Positions 7,676 to 17,314 of a stretch of 64,000 nt of DNA are shown piece after piece. Under the pieces are notes generated by a model. That model ran no database searches and had not been told where the DNA came from. It saw only the letters and a list, made by a program, of their open reading frames with translations. Numbering within the stretch: the first letter of the stretch is position 1; each line of letters starts with the position of its first letter. Source of the stretch: Micavibrio_B sp048498395 (GTDB lineage: Bacteria; Pseudomonadota; Alphaproteobacteria; Micavibrionales; Micavibrionaceae); contig JBEHYB010000001.1 in the NCBI GenBank assembly GCA_048498395.1, forward strand, positions 1 through 64,000, given 5' to 3'. The position numbers and the translations under genes were made by a program.

Positions 7676-8634
7676 TTGATCGCCTCGATAATTTTGAAGC
7701 CATTCTCTTCGCTTAATATGCGGTGAAATGCAAAACTTTCTGCGGCCGTCGCTTCATAAGGCAGATGACTGTTCGCCACGAAAACCAGTATACCCCCGGT
7801 TTTAAGACATTTTGCTGCATTCCTGATAAAAGCCTGGCCAATCGCAACCGATTGTTTCTTTCCTGTATGGAAGGGCGGATTCATGACAATGAAATCCTGT
7901 TCCGGCAGATCGAGATTTTTTGTAAGGTCGGCAAGCCTCGTCGTAACTTTCGCAGACCATTGATCAAGATTTTTGCTGCAGCATGCGAGCGCACGCGCAT
8001 CACGGTCAAGACAGGTAAGTTTTGTGATGTCTTTATATCGCTGCAGCAATTTCAACCCGATAACGCCGATGCCACAACCAAAATCCGCGCCGGTTCCATG
8101 CAATGAAAACGGCAGGTGATGCAGCAAAGCATTGGTACCGACATCCAGATGATCCCAGCTGAACAGGCCCGGCTGCGACCATAGGCCATCGCTGCGCTGC
8201 TGGATGCCGCCTTTTTGTTCGGCTTCCGCAATCATGATGTTTGCAGCTTTCTGCGGTTCATTTGTCCATACAACCCGGCACTTATGTTTTGAGTAATCGC
8301 TGACAGGTACACCAAAACCGACCAGTGTTTTAGCCAGCGTCTTGCCGCCACTCTCATTACTGGCCACGCAGGCAAAAACCCCGCCCTTTGCAAGCAGCTT
8401 GAGAGAAAGCGCCGTCAGGTAACGGTTTTCATCCTTCTGTTTCGGAGAGAAGAGCAGGATGGAATTAAAGTCGGCGGACGGATTTTCGCTCGAACTTTCA
8501 GGACTCCAGAAAACCGCGTCGGGAAAATCGTTTTTCATTTCCTGATGATGGTCGTTTATGACAAGAAGTCGCGTCGGCAAAATTAATCCTGCTTCGGAGA
8601 TGGAATGCAAAACGGCGCGACCTACATCAAACAT
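7672..8634 (-). CDS. RsmC-like class I methyltransferase
   Basis: SAM-dependent methyltransferase of the RsmC/RlmG type, which makes N2-methylguanosine in rRNA. The C-terminal half has the SAM motif DFGCGIGVIGL and the catalytic motif NPPFHTG, followed by the region around AIGQAFIRNAA. The N-terminal half is the degenerate second methyltransferase fold typical of the family. The 320 residues fit. The ATG has AAGGT upstream. It is the first gene of a leftward run (this gene, rsuA, SIMPL, YeiH). RsmC (G1207 of 16S) is more likely than RlmG given coupling to rsuA, but the exact target is unproven. Confidence 0.82.
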   Translation of the reverse strand: MFDVGRAVLHSISEAGLILPTRLLVINDHHQEMKNDFPDAVFWSPESSSENPSADFNSILLFSPKQKDENRYLTALSLKLLAKGGVFACVASNESGGKTLAKTLVGFGVPVSDYSKHKCRVVWTNEPQKAANIMIAEAEQKGGIQQRSDGLWSQPGLFSWDHLDVGTNALLHHLPFSLHGTGADFGCGIGVIGLKLLQRYKDITKLTCLDRDARALACCSKNLDQWSAKVTTRLADLTKNLDLPEQDFIVMNPPFHTGKKQSVAIGQAFIRNAAKCLKTGGILVFVANSHLPYEATAAESFAFHRILSEENGFKIIEAIK

Positions 8635-8771
8635 AAAAGTACCTTATGGAATTCTGCGTCGATTGAGAAGACCTATATAATAAAGTATAGATATATTCGT
8701 TGACGCGCCGCATCGCTGCTTTAAAAAAGAATTACTTAAAAGACCGTCCAATTAACTTTTGTGGAATTCCC

Positions 8772-10007
8772 ATGCTGATCGATCAAACATCCCCACGCCG
8801 CCCGAGAAGAAAACTTCGTATCGCCCTGAAGCTTCTGGGATGTCTGGTCGTGCTGGCCCTGATCGGCGGAACGGGTTTCATGTTCTACATGAAACATAAA
8901 TACGCGAACTTCCAGATGCCGCAAACCACGCCGGGCGTTGTCGTCGCCAAGGCCGTCGATATGAATTTCTCGGATCGGCTCGAAGCCATCGGTACGGCGA
9001 CGGCCGTTGAATCGGCGACCATCACGGCGACTGTGACTGAAACCGTAAAAAGCATCAATGTCGCCGAAGGCCAGTCTGTAAAAGCGGGCACCGTGATTGT
9101 CGAACTTAATGACGACGAGGAAGCCGCCACTCTTGAAGAAGCTTCGAAATCCTATGACCGTTACAACAAACTCGCGCAGTCCAAGATCGGATCGGAAGCG
9201 CGCAAAGATCAGGAACGCGCCCGCATGGATGTTGCGCGTGCGCAACTCGCCGAACGCCGCCTTGTCGCACCTTTTGACGGCGTGCTTGGCATTCGTCAGG
9301 TCAGCGTCGGCGATCTCGTCACACCCGGAACGGTTATCACCACGATCGATTCCATCGACCCGATCCAGATGTCATTCTCGGTGCCGGAAGAATATCTTGC
9401 CGTGCTCAAACCCGGCCTGACCATTCAGGCCCGCACCGATGCCTATCCCGGCAAGGTTTTTGAAGGAACGATTTCCGCGATCGACTCACGCGTCAACAGC
9501 GACACACGCGCCATCATGGTGAAAGCGCAGATACCGAACGCCGATTTCACATTGCGTCCGGGCCTCCTGATGAAAACAACCATCGTGAAAAGCAGCCGCA
9601 TGGGTCTCGCCATCCCGGAAGAGGCCATCCAGTCCGCAGGAACGCAAAAATCGGTGCTTGTCGTCGGGCCTGACAACAAGGTGCAAAGCGTCAATGTCGA
9701 AACCGGCATCCGCCAGATCGGTTATGTCGAAGTGACATCCGGCCTCAAGGCTGGCGACAAGGTCATGATCGAAGGCCAGATCAAAACCCAGCCCGGCATG
9801 GAAGTGAAAATCGAGTCCGAGAAAACCATCCCCGACGCGGTCAAGACCGATCTCGATTTTTCGGTCGAGCGCAAACAGGAAGCGCTTGAAGGCATGACGG
9901 CGGCATCTGACGCGGCTCCCGCGCCACAGGCGGAACCTTCCGTCGCCGATCAGCCCGTTACAGCGCCGGCACAACCTGCCGTTAAAGAAGATACCAAACA
10001 GGAATAA
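8772..10007 (+). CDS. RND efflux periplasmic adaptor (membrane fusion protein)
   Basis: Periplasmic adaptor of a tripartite RND pump. The 411 residues begin with a basic stretch and one membrane segment (about 17-38). A lipoyl/barrel-sandwich half follows (ITATVTETVKSINVAEG), then a short alpha-hairpin, the second half (RLVAPFDGVLG) and beta-barrel domains, and a Pro/Ala-rich tail. The ATG at 8772 is preferred over a TTG at 8700 because the protein then begins directly with the membrane anchor. The RND permease follows after 23 bases. No outer-membrane channel gene is in the window, so a TolC-like partner must be elsewhere. Confidence 0.92.
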   Translation: MLIDQTSPRRPRRKLRIALKLLGCLVVLALIGGTGFMFYMKHKYANFQMPQTTPGVVVAKAVDMNFSDRLEAIGTATAVESATITATVTETVKSINVAEGQSVKAGTVIVELNDDEEAATLEEASKSYDRYNKLAQSKIGSEARKDQERARMDVARAQLAERRLVAPFDGVLGIRQVSVGDLVTPGTVITTIDSIDPIQMSFSVPEEYLAVLKPGLTIQARTDAYPGKVFEGTISAIDSRVNSDTRAIMVKAQIPNADFTLRPGLLMKTTIVKSSRMGLAIPEEAIQSAGTQKSVLVVGPDNKVQSVNVETGIRQIGYVEVTSGLKAGDKVMIEGQIKTQPGMEVKIESEKTIPDAVKTDLDFSVERKQEALEGMTAASDAAPAPQAEPSVADQPVTAPAQPAVKEDTKQE

Positions 10008-10030
10008 CGATTAACTGAAGTTCAGGGCCC

Positions 10031-13000
10031 ATGTTTTTATCTGATGTTTCCATTCGCCGCCCGGTTTTCGCGAGCGTTATCAACCTGCTGATTATCATCA
10101 TCGGGATCGTCGCTTTTACGAAACTTCCCTTGCGCGAATTCCCGGATATCGACGCGCCGGTGATTTCGGTTGAAACGACTTACACGGGCGCGTCCTCCAA
10201 GGTCATTGAGACCCGCGTGACACAAATCCTCGAAGATTCCATTTCCGGTATCGAGGGAATCAAGTCCATCGAGTCCAAATCACAGGACGGGATTTCAACC
10301 ATCTCCGTTGAGTTTAACATCAACCGCAACGTCGATGAAGCGGCGAACGATATCCGCGACCGCGTTTCACGCGTTGCCGGACAATTGCCCGAAGAGGCCG
10401 ATGCCCCACAGATTTCAAAGCTGGATGCGAACACCCAGCCGATTTTCTGGATGGCCCTGCAAAGCGATACTAAAAATGCGCTTGAACTGACGGATTATGC
10501 GGACCGCTTCCTTGTCGACCGCCTGTCCGTCCTGCCCGGTGTCTCGAAAATCCAGATCGGTGGTGAACGCCGCTATGCCATGCGCATCTGGCTCGACCGC
10601 AAGGCGATGGCCGCGCGCGGCATCACGGCGGACGATATCGAGAACACACTGCGCCGCGAGAACGTCGAATTGCCGGCAGGTCGTATCGAATCCCTGTCGC
10701 GGGAATTTTCAGTCCGCATCGACCGTGTCTATAACAAGCTGGAGGACTTCCAGAATCTCGTCATCAAGCGCGGTAGCGACGGTTATCTCGTCCGCTTGTC
10801 CGATGTCGCCAAGGTCGAAAAAGGCGCACGCGACGAGCGCACCGAGCTGCGCTATAACGGCCGCTCTTCGATCGGTCTCGGCATTGCCAAGCAATCGAAC
10901 GCCAATACCCTGTCTGTTATCCGCGAAGCCAAGGAAGAAATGGCGAAGATCCAGCAGACCTTGCCCAAGGATATCGTGCTTGAAATCGCCTTCGACTCGG
11001 CCGTGTTCATTGAATCGGCCATTCACGAAGTTTACAAAACGATCTTCGAGACGATCCTTTTCGTCGTCATCGTCATCTGGCTGTTCCTCGGCTCGCTGCG
11101 CGCGACGATCATCCCGGCCGTCGCGATTCCTGTCTCGCTGATCGGTTCGATGATCTTCCTGCTGGCGCTCGGCTATTCGATCAACCTGCTGACGCTGCTT
11201 GCGCTGATCCTTGCCATCGGTCTTGTCGTCGACGACGCAATTGTCGTGCTTGAAAACATCTATAAACGCATCGAAGCCGGCACGCCGCCGCTTGCCGCTG
11301 CGTTCAAGGGCACCAACCAGGTCGCTTTCGCGGTTATCGCGACGACGCTCGTTCTGGTTGCCGTGTTCATCCCTGTCTCCCTGATCCCGGGCGATGCCGG
11401 AAAACTCTTTACCGAATTCGCCTGGGCGATGATCGGCGCGATCGTATTCTCGGCTTTCACAGCGTTGTCACTGTCGCCGATGTTAAGCTCGCAAATCCTG
11501 AAGCTGTCCAAGGACGGCCACCAGGTCAATGCCATTACCCGCAAAATAAACGGCTGGCTTGATATCGCGACCGAAAAATACCTGCGCACGCTCGATAAAT
11601 CCTTCGCGAAGCCGCGATATACCTTCCTGTTCATGGCCTGCGTGATCGGCGTTGGTGCGTTGTTCTTCAACAACATCAAATCTGAATACGTGCCGACTGA
11701 AGACCGCGGTTATTTCCTTGCCGTGATGATGGCCCCGGAAGGTTCTTCGCTGGAATACGCGAAGCGTCACATGAAGATGGTTGAGGACAAGCTCGTCAAG
11801 CTGCTGCCTAAATACGGCGACCAGAAAGGCACCGGCGAAGCACGCGGTGTGGTCACGATCGTCCCTGCCGGCTTCTCAAGCACGGGTGCCGTCAATGGCG
11901 GTTTTGCTTTCGTGCTGCTTGAACCATGGGAAAAACGTCACCGTTCGGTCGGACAAATGGTCTATGGCGACTTCCAGAAAGGCACGCCGGGCCTATTCCA
12001 GGATTTCTCATCGATCCCCGGCGCGCTCGCCTTTCCGATCCAGCCTTCTTCTGTCGGTGGCGGCGGTTTTAACCAGCCGGTGCAATTCGTCATTGGTGGC
12101 TCGAGCTATGAAGAACTTGCCAAATGGCGTGATCTGATGCTGCCGAAAATCCGCGCCAACACGAAACTTGCCAACGTCGACTGGGATTACAAGGAAACCA
12201 AGCCGCAGCTTGATATCGCCATCGATCGCGACCGTGCCGCCGAACTGGGTGTCACCGTCGAGGCTATCGGTTCCGCGCTGCAGACCTTCTTCGGCTCGCT
12301 TAAAGCCACGACCTATCTCGACAAGGGCGAAGAATATGATGTCGTGCTGCAGGGTCAGGATCAGGATCGCGTGACCCCGACCGACATGACGAATATCTAT
12401 GTCCGCTCGACGCGCACCAATGAACTTATCCCGCTCTCGAACCTCGTGAAGATCACGGAAACTGCCGATGCCGGATCGCTGAACCGTTATAACCGCGTGC
12501 GTGCGATCACTTTCAGCGCGGGCCTTGCGCAGGGCTACACGATCGGCGAAGCACTCAAGTTCCTCGAAGATACAGCGAAGGAAACTCTGCCTGCCGAAGC
12601 GCGTATCGATTACAAGGGCGATTCAAGCGACTTCAAGAGCACAGGCACAGGGATTTATCTCACTTTCCTGCTGGCGCTGATCGCCGTGTATCTTTTCCTC
12701 GCCGCCCAGTTCGAGAACTGGATTCACCCATTCGTGATTATGATGACCGTGCCGCTCGCCATTGTCGGCGCGTTGTGGGGACTGTTCCTGACCGGCGCGA
12801 CGCTCAACATCTACACCCAGATCGGCCTCATCATGCTCGTCGGTCTTGCGACGAAGAACGGCATCCTGATCGTCGAATTCGCGAACCAGTTGCGAGACGA
12901 AGGCGTGGAATTCAGCATGGCGATCAAAACCGCGGCCCAGCAGCGTATCCGTCCAATCATCATGACCTCGATGGCAGCTGTCGCTGGCGCAGTTCCGCTG

Positions 13001-13204
13001 GTACTGGCATCAGGTGCCGGCGCAGAGAGCCGCTTCCCGATCGGTGTGGTCATTTTCGCCGGCGTTATCTTCGCGACTTTCTTTACCCTGTTCGTCGTGC
13101 CGACGTTCTATTCATTGTTCGCGCGCAACACCAAATCGCCTGAAGCCACAGGTCACAAACTTGAAGAACAGCTTAGAGCTACAGAGAAACAAGACGCTTC
13201 ATGA
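10031..13204 (+). CDS. RND multidrug efflux permease (HAE-1 type)
   Basis: Inner-membrane proton-driven exporter of the AcrB/MexB superfamily. The 1,057 residues begin MFLSDVSIRRPVFA, typical of hydrophobe-amphiphile RND pumps. The proton-relay residues are visible: Asp401-Asp402 in GLVVDDAIVVLE (TM4) and Lys942 in ATKNGILIVEF (TM10). Two large periplasmic loops follow TM1 and TM7. It is cotranscribed with the adaptor upstream, and its last four bases overlap the MATE gene start. Substrate range cannot be read from the sequence. Confidence 0.95.
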   Translation: MFLSDVSIRRPVFASVINLLIIIIGIVAFTKLPLREFPDIDAPVISVETTYTGASSKVIETRVTQILEDSISGIEGIKSIESKSQDGISTISVEFNINRNVDEAANDIRDRVSRVAGQLPEEADAPQISKLDANTQPIFWMALQSDTKNALELTDYADRFLVDRLSVLPGVSKIQIGGERRYAMRIWLDRKAMAARGITADDIENTLRRENVELPAGRIESLSREFSVRIDRVYNKLEDFQNLVIKRGSDGYLVRLSDVAKVEKGARDERTELRYNGRSSIGLGIAKQSNANTLSVIREAKEEMAKIQQTLPKDIVLEIAFDSAVFIESAIHEVYKTIFETILFVVIVIWLFLGSLRATIIPAVAIPVSLIGSMIFLLALGYSINLLTLLALILAIGLVVDDAIVVLENIYKRIEAGTPPLAAAFKGTNQVAFAVIATTLVLVAVFIPVSLIPGDAGKLFTEFAWAMIGAIVFSAFTALSLSPMLSSQILKLSKDGHQVNAITRKINGWLDIATEKYLRTLDKSFAKPRYTFLFMACVIGVGALFFNNIKSEYVPTEDRGYFLAVMMAPEGSSLEYAKRHMKMVEDKLVKLLPKYGDQKGTGEARGVVTIVPAGFSSTGAVNGGFAFVLLEPWEKRHRSVGQMVYGDFQKGTPGLFQDFSSIPGALAFPIQPSSVGGGGFNQPVQFVIGGSSYEELAKWRDLMLPKIRANTKLANVDWDYKETKPQLDIAIDRDRAAELGVTVEAIGSALQTFFGSLKATTYLDKGEEYDVVLQGQDQDRVTPTDMTNIYVRSTRTNELIPLSNLVKITETADAGSLNRYNRVRAITFSAGLAQGYTIGEALKFLEDTAKETLPAEARIDYKGDSSDFKSTGTGIYLTFLLALIAVYLFLAAQFENWIHPFVIMMTVPLAIVGALWGLFLTGATLNIYTQIGLIMLVGLATKNGILIVEFANQLRDEGVEFSMAIKTAAQQRIRPIIMTSMAAVAGAVPLVLASGAGAESRFPIGVVIFAGVIFATFFTLFVVPTFYSLFARNTKSPEATGHKLEEQLRATEKQDAS

Positions 13205-14544
13205 GTATATATGCCAATAAGGGCGACCTGACGACTGGATCTATCCGCAGCCACCTCGTCCGCCTGACCCTGCCGATGGTCACTGGCCTTTTCGCCATGA
13301 TCAGTTTTCAATTGGTCAATACTTTTTACATTTCACGGCTGGGTACGGCACCTCTCGCCGCGATCAGTTTTACCTTTCCCGTGACCTATATTGTTTTCTC
13401 GCTGTTTCTCGGTTTTGGAATCGCGACTTCATCTGTCGTCTCGCGTCTACTCGGCGAGCGCAAGGAGGAAGATGTCCGCCGCATCGTCACACACTCGATG
13501 CTGATGGTTTTTATATTGAGCGTCTTCCTGTCCATAGTCGGCATTGCAACTTCGCGTTCCCTGTTTCTTTCGATGGGAGCTGATGAAACAATGGTTGAGC
13601 TAATAAAAGATTATATCCATCTCTATTTCTACGGAATTTTCTTTATCTGCCTGCCGGTTGTCATCAATTCAGCCCTGCGCGCAAGCGGCGACGCGCGGAC
13701 ACCTGCCTTGATCATCATCTCGGCGGCACTTGCCAACGCCGCGCTCGATCCGGTCCTGATATACGGCCTGCTTGGATTCCCGCGGCTTGAATTGCAGGGA
13801 GCGGCGATCAGCACATTGATCGCCAATATCTGCGCAACGCTGACCGGGCTTTATATCATGCACAAACGCGGCATGATCGCGCCCCATTATCTGAAAGATC
13901 TTTCGGCTTTCAAGAACTCCATGAAGCGTATTCTCGTGATCGCGCTTCCCGCCGGGCTGACCAGCGGGCTGCCGTCTATCGTCAATTCGGTTATTCTCGG
14001 CCTGCTGGCCAAATCCGGTGCGGCAGCTGTCGCGGCCTTTGGTGTCGCGAGCCGCGTCGAAGCCTTCTGTTTCATTATCATGATGGCGCTTGCCTCAGGC
14101 ATGGCCCCGATCATCGGCCAGAATTACGGCGCACAGCGTCTGGACCGCGTACGTGAAACGATCAGGGACGCTATTATATTCTGCGTCTTATGGTCGCTCT
14201 CGGTTGCCGCCATACTCGGCCTTTTCGCGCATTCTTTTGCAAGCGTTTTCTCGAACGATGCGGAAGTTCAGAAATATATCATCCTCTATTTCCTGATCGT
14301 GCCGTTCTCCTATGCGCTCAGCAATATCGTGAATGGCTGGGCAAGCGCTTTTAACGCCATGGGCAAGCCGCAGTTTTCCGCAGGCATGTTGTTCACTAAA
14401 CTGATCGTCCTGCTGATCCCTGGGCTTTATCTCGGCCATATGATCGCTGGCGTAACGGGCGTTTTCTGGGCGATCTCGATTATCAACATCGTAACGGGCA
14501 TCGCCTTTCATTTATTCGGCAGAAAACATGCAGCTTCCAGCTGA
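13201..14544 (+). CDS. MATE family efflux transporter
   Basis: Twelve-helix cation-coupled drug/metabolite exporter of 447 residues. The N-terminal repeat begins LVRLTLPMVTGLFAMI, and the second repeat begins near KRILVIALPAGLTSG. The ATGA overlap with the RND permease indicates translational coupling, giving a compact operon with two independent efflux systems. The Rsm22-family gene downstream starts inside the last 17 bases of this gene. Confidence 0.92.
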   Translation: MSIYANKGDLTTGSIRSHLVRLTLPMVTGLFAMISFQLVNTFYISRLGTAPLAAISFTFPVTYIVFSLFLGFGIATSSVVSRLLGERKEEDVRRIVTHSMLMVFILSVFLSIVGIATSRSLFLSMGADETMVELIKDYIHLYFYGIFFICLPVVINSALRASGDARTPALIIISAALANAALDPVLIYGLLGFPRLELQGAAISTLIANICATLTGLYIMHKRGMIAPHYLKDLSAFKNSMKRILVIALPAGLTSGLPSIVNSVILGLLAKSGAAAVAAFGVASRVEAFCFIIMMALASGMAPIIGQNYGAQRLDRVRETIRDAIIFCVLWSLSVAAILGLFAHSFASVFSNDAEVQKYIILYFLIVPFSYALSNIVNGWASAFNAMGKPQFSAGMLFTKLIVLLIPGLYLGHMIAGVTGVFWAISIINIVTGIAFHLFGRKHAASS

Positions 14545-15484
14545 ACTTCGCGATCGTATTGAATCCCTTCTATCGACGGAAGATCGCCGGAAACTCTCTG
14601 CCGCCTATAGCGATGTCAGTCGCAAATACCGTCGCGAAGATGAACAGAGAGATTTGCAGATATCGTCCGATGACGAGGCAAAAGCCTATCTGGCGACACG
14701 ATTTCCCGCAACATGGTGCGCGGTCTCGGATGTTCTCTCGAGATTTGTAGATATCGATCCCGATTTCTCACCTCTTTCCGTTCTAGATCTTGGTGCGGGG
14801 CCGGGCACGGCGACGCTCGCGGCCCGGAATTTATGGCCGGATATTACGCCGACGCTGATCGAGCCGAATACATATCTGCGCAACCTGGGCAAAGACCTGC
14901 TCGAAGGCGAATGGATCTCACAGAAACTGCAGCAATTTCCTATTGAGAAAAATTACGATCTTGTAATTGCGTCTTATGTCTTCAATGAAATTGAAGCTGA
15001 CGCGACTTCCGTCTTTAACTCGATCTGGGACAGGATGAATGGCGCGTTCGTGATGATCGAGCCGGGAACGCCGCAAGGATACCGGACAATCCTCGCCGCC
15101 CGCGATCATTTCCTGAAGCTTGGCGCAAATATCGCTGCACCCTGCCCGCACCAGCAAGCCTGCCCGCTCGCCGGCTCCGATCGCTGGTGCCATTTCTCGG
15201 TAAGGGTCGACCGTTCACGCCTGCACAGGCAGGTAAAGCCGGATGCCAGCCTTTCTTACGAAGATGAAAAATTTTCCTATCTCGTTATCACTAAGAATCC
15301 TACGAAAAAGCCCTATTTCCGCGCCCTTGGGGAACCACACGGCCAGAAAGTCATTAGTCTCGAGACCTGTCAGGATGACGGCGCTTTTGAAATCGTCCGG
15401 TTGTCCAAAAGAGACAGTCTTTACAAGACTGTGAAAAAAGCGGGCTGGGGAGACGCTGTTCATGACGACGGAGAAGATGAGTGA
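14528..15484 (+). CDS. Rsm22-family ribosomal methyltransferase-like protein
   Basis: Bacterial relative of the mitochondrial small-subunit assembly factor Rsm22/METTL17. The SAM-binding motif LDLGAGPGTA lies at about 85-95. Past the methyltransferase core is a cysteine set (APCPHQQACPL and RWCHF, about 204-223), the motif that binds an iron-sulfur cluster in studied homologues. The 318 residues fit alphaproteobacterial members. It overlaps the genes on both sides (17 and 23 bases). Methyltransferase activity is not certain for the family. Confidence 0.87.
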   Translation: MQLPAELRDRIESLLSTEDRRKLSAAYSDVSRKYRREDEQRDLQISSDDEAKAYLATRFPATWCAVSDVLSRFVDIDPDFSPLSVLDLGAGPGTATLAARNLWPDITPTLIEPNTYLRNLGKDLLEGEWISQKLQQFPIEKNYDLVIASYVFNEIEADATSVFNSIWDRMNGAFVMIEPGTPQGYRTILAARDHFLKLGANIAAPCPHQQACPLAGSDRWCHFSVRVDRSRLHRQVKPDASLSYEDEKFSYLVITKNPTKKPYFRALGEPHGQKVISLETCQDDGAFEIVRLSKRDSLYKTVKKAGWGDAVHDDGEDE

Positions 15485-16565
15485 TGAAGCTGAAATAGCT
15501 TTATTTATCACGCCACAATCTGCATGGGATTCCATGTTTGAAGATTGTGCAAAGGCGCAGCGCTCCATCGATTTTGAACAATACATTCTAAAGGATGACG
15601 AGGCCGGCATGCGCTTCCTTGAACTGTTCCGCGCCAAGGCAAATTCCGGCATTGCCATTCACCTGATTCTTGACCGTGTCGGCAGCCGCTCTCTCTATGC
15701 TTCAAAGATCATTGCCGACATAATCCAGGCAGGCGGTACGGTTCGCTTCTATAACAGGATCAATATTCTCAATCTTTTTGCGCCCAGAACATGGTTTCCG
15801 CGCAATCACAGCAAATTGATGCTCGTGGACAATAACGTTGCCTATGTCGGCAGCGTCTGCGTTTCAAAGGAAATGGCAGAGTGGCGCGACCTGCACGCCC
15901 GCCTGACAGGGCCGGTTGTGGCGGATATTCAAAATTATTTTACCCATGTCTGGAAACATCGCTATCGCAGCTGGCGGAGAGAATTCACGCGCGCCATAGG
16001 TAAGAAATTGAATGCTCCTCAAGAATTTACTTTTGTCGCTGCCCTGACCAGATTTCGCACGAACCTGATCTATAGGAACCTGATAGAGCAAATCAATCAG
16101 GCCCGGAAAAGCGTATATCTTGTAACACCTTATTTTCTGCCGCCATTCCTGCTGAGCCATGCGCTCTTTCAGGCGGCAAGGCGCGGTGTGAATGTTAAAA
16201 TCATGATGAGCGCCAAAAGCGATTCAGCGCTGGCGGATTATGTTTCCCAATCGTACTTCCATAAATTTTTGCGGCTGGGCCTTACAATCCTGCTTTACAA
16301 ACCTACTATCATTCATGCGAAATATGCAGTCATAGATGATAAATGGGCGACGCTGGGCAGTACCAACATGGATTATCTGAGCCTGCGCCGCAATCGCGAA
16401 GCCAATATCCTGATTAAAGATCCGGAGACAATTGGAAAATTGCACGAACTTTTCTCGAACGATGAAAAACAATGCGATAAAGTCGATTATGATTTTTGCA
16501 GGAAACGCCCCCTTTATGCGAAAATAGTAGGAAGGATTGGGCGCATCATGAAACAGGTTTTATGA
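15462..16565 (+). CDS. Phospholipase D-like protein, ClsB-type cardiolipin synthase
   Basis: A 367-residue protein with two HKD catalytic motifs: HSKLMLVD (about 116-123) and HAKYAVIDD followed by GSTNMD (about 285-300). The region around EWRDLHARLTGP after the first motif is typical of ClsB/YbhO-type cardiolipin synthases. There is no N-terminal membrane segment, also as in ClsB. The start may be this ATG or one five codons on. The next gene overlaps by ATGA and encodes an EEP-family protein, recalling the E. coli ybhP-clsB neighbourhood. A nuclease role cannot be excluded from motifs alone. Confidence 0.82.
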   Translation: MTTEKMSDEAEIALFITPQSAWDSMFEDCAKAQRSIDFEQYILKDDEAGMRFLELFRAKANSGIAIHLILDRVGSRSLYASKIIADIIQAGGTVRFYNRINILNLFAPRTWFPRNHSKLMLVDNNVAYVGSVCVSKEMAEWRDLHARLTGPVVADIQNYFTHVWKHRYRSWRREFTRAIGKKLNAPQEFTFVAALTRFRTNLIYRNLIEQINQARKSVYLVTPYFLPPFLLSHALFQAARRGVNVKIMMSAKSDSALADYVSQSYFHKFLRLGLTILLYKPTIIHAKYAVIDDKWATLGSTNMDYLSLRRNREANILIKDPETIGKLHELFSNDEKQCDKVDYDFCRKRPLYAKIVGRIGRIMKQVL

Positions 16566-17314
16566 AGATTTTATTCAGTAATCTAGGTTACGCGCGTGGT
16601 ATCGATGGTTCCCTGTGGCATCACGTATCCAGATTCGGCCGTCATTTTTACTGCCCCGTATCGCCGCAACAACAGGTCCTTAACCAGTTGAAGGACATGA
16701 TGCGCACGGAGTCTCCGGATCTGTGTTGTTTCGTCGAGATTGACAAGGGGGCGCTTCATTCATCCAATTTCAACCAGATGGACGCTTTGCGCGATGACAC
16801 ATACTGTCATCACGACATCTCGAATAAATACGGTCCTGATTACTGGCTCGCGAAACTTCCGTTCCATGGCAGCAAGAGCAACGGCTTTCTCTCGACGACC
16901 TCTCATGTGTTTGAAAAGCTCTACTTCAAGGCCGGGCGCAAACGCCTGATATATCGCCTGACGCTGCCTGGCGACATCGCACTTTATTTCGCGCATTTTT
17001 CACTTCAACGTGAAATTCGCGCACGGCAATTTGCCGAGCTGCAAACACATATTCAGGATGACGGACGCGCATCCATCATCCTCGCGGATTTCAATATATT
17101 CAAAGGGTTTCAGGAACTCGCACCTTTTATGAATGAAACCGGCATGAAAATCCTCAATCGCGACAATGTTCCGACTTTCAAATTTTATCGCAAAGAACAT
17201 ATTCTCGATCTCTGTCTTTGCAGCGAGCAACTCGCGGAGCGTATAGACCTTAAAGTTATCCCCCAACCCTATTCTGATCATGCCGCCCTGTTTCTTGAAT
17301 TGAAGGACAGGTAG
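16562..17314 (+). CDS. Endonuclease/exonuclease/phosphatase family protein
   Basis: Metal-dependent phosphodiesterase fold of about 250 residues. Recognisable EEP motifs are the N-terminal strand with Asn (MKILFSNLG), the metal-binding Glu in FVEIDKG, FAHFSL with the conserved His, ADFNIF, and a C-terminal SDHAAL. The start at 16562 overlaps the PLD gene stop as ATGA; a frame opening 22 codons earlier would lie inside the PLD gene. The next gene begins immediately after its stop. The substrate may be nucleic acid or phospholipid-derived; the neighbourhood resembles YbhP beside ClsB. Confidence 0.82.
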   Translation: MKILFSNLGYARGIDGSLWHHVSRFGRHFYCPVSPQQQVLNQLKDMMRTESPDLCCFVEIDKGALHSSNFNQMDALRDDTYCHHDISNKYGPDYWLAKLPFHGSKSNGFLSTTSHVFEKLYFKAGRKRLIYRLTLPGDIALYFAHFSLQREIRARQFAELQTHIQDDGRASIILADFNIFKGFQELAPFMNETGMKILNRDNVPTFKFYRKEHILDLCLCSEQLAERIDLKVIPQPYSDHAALFLELKDR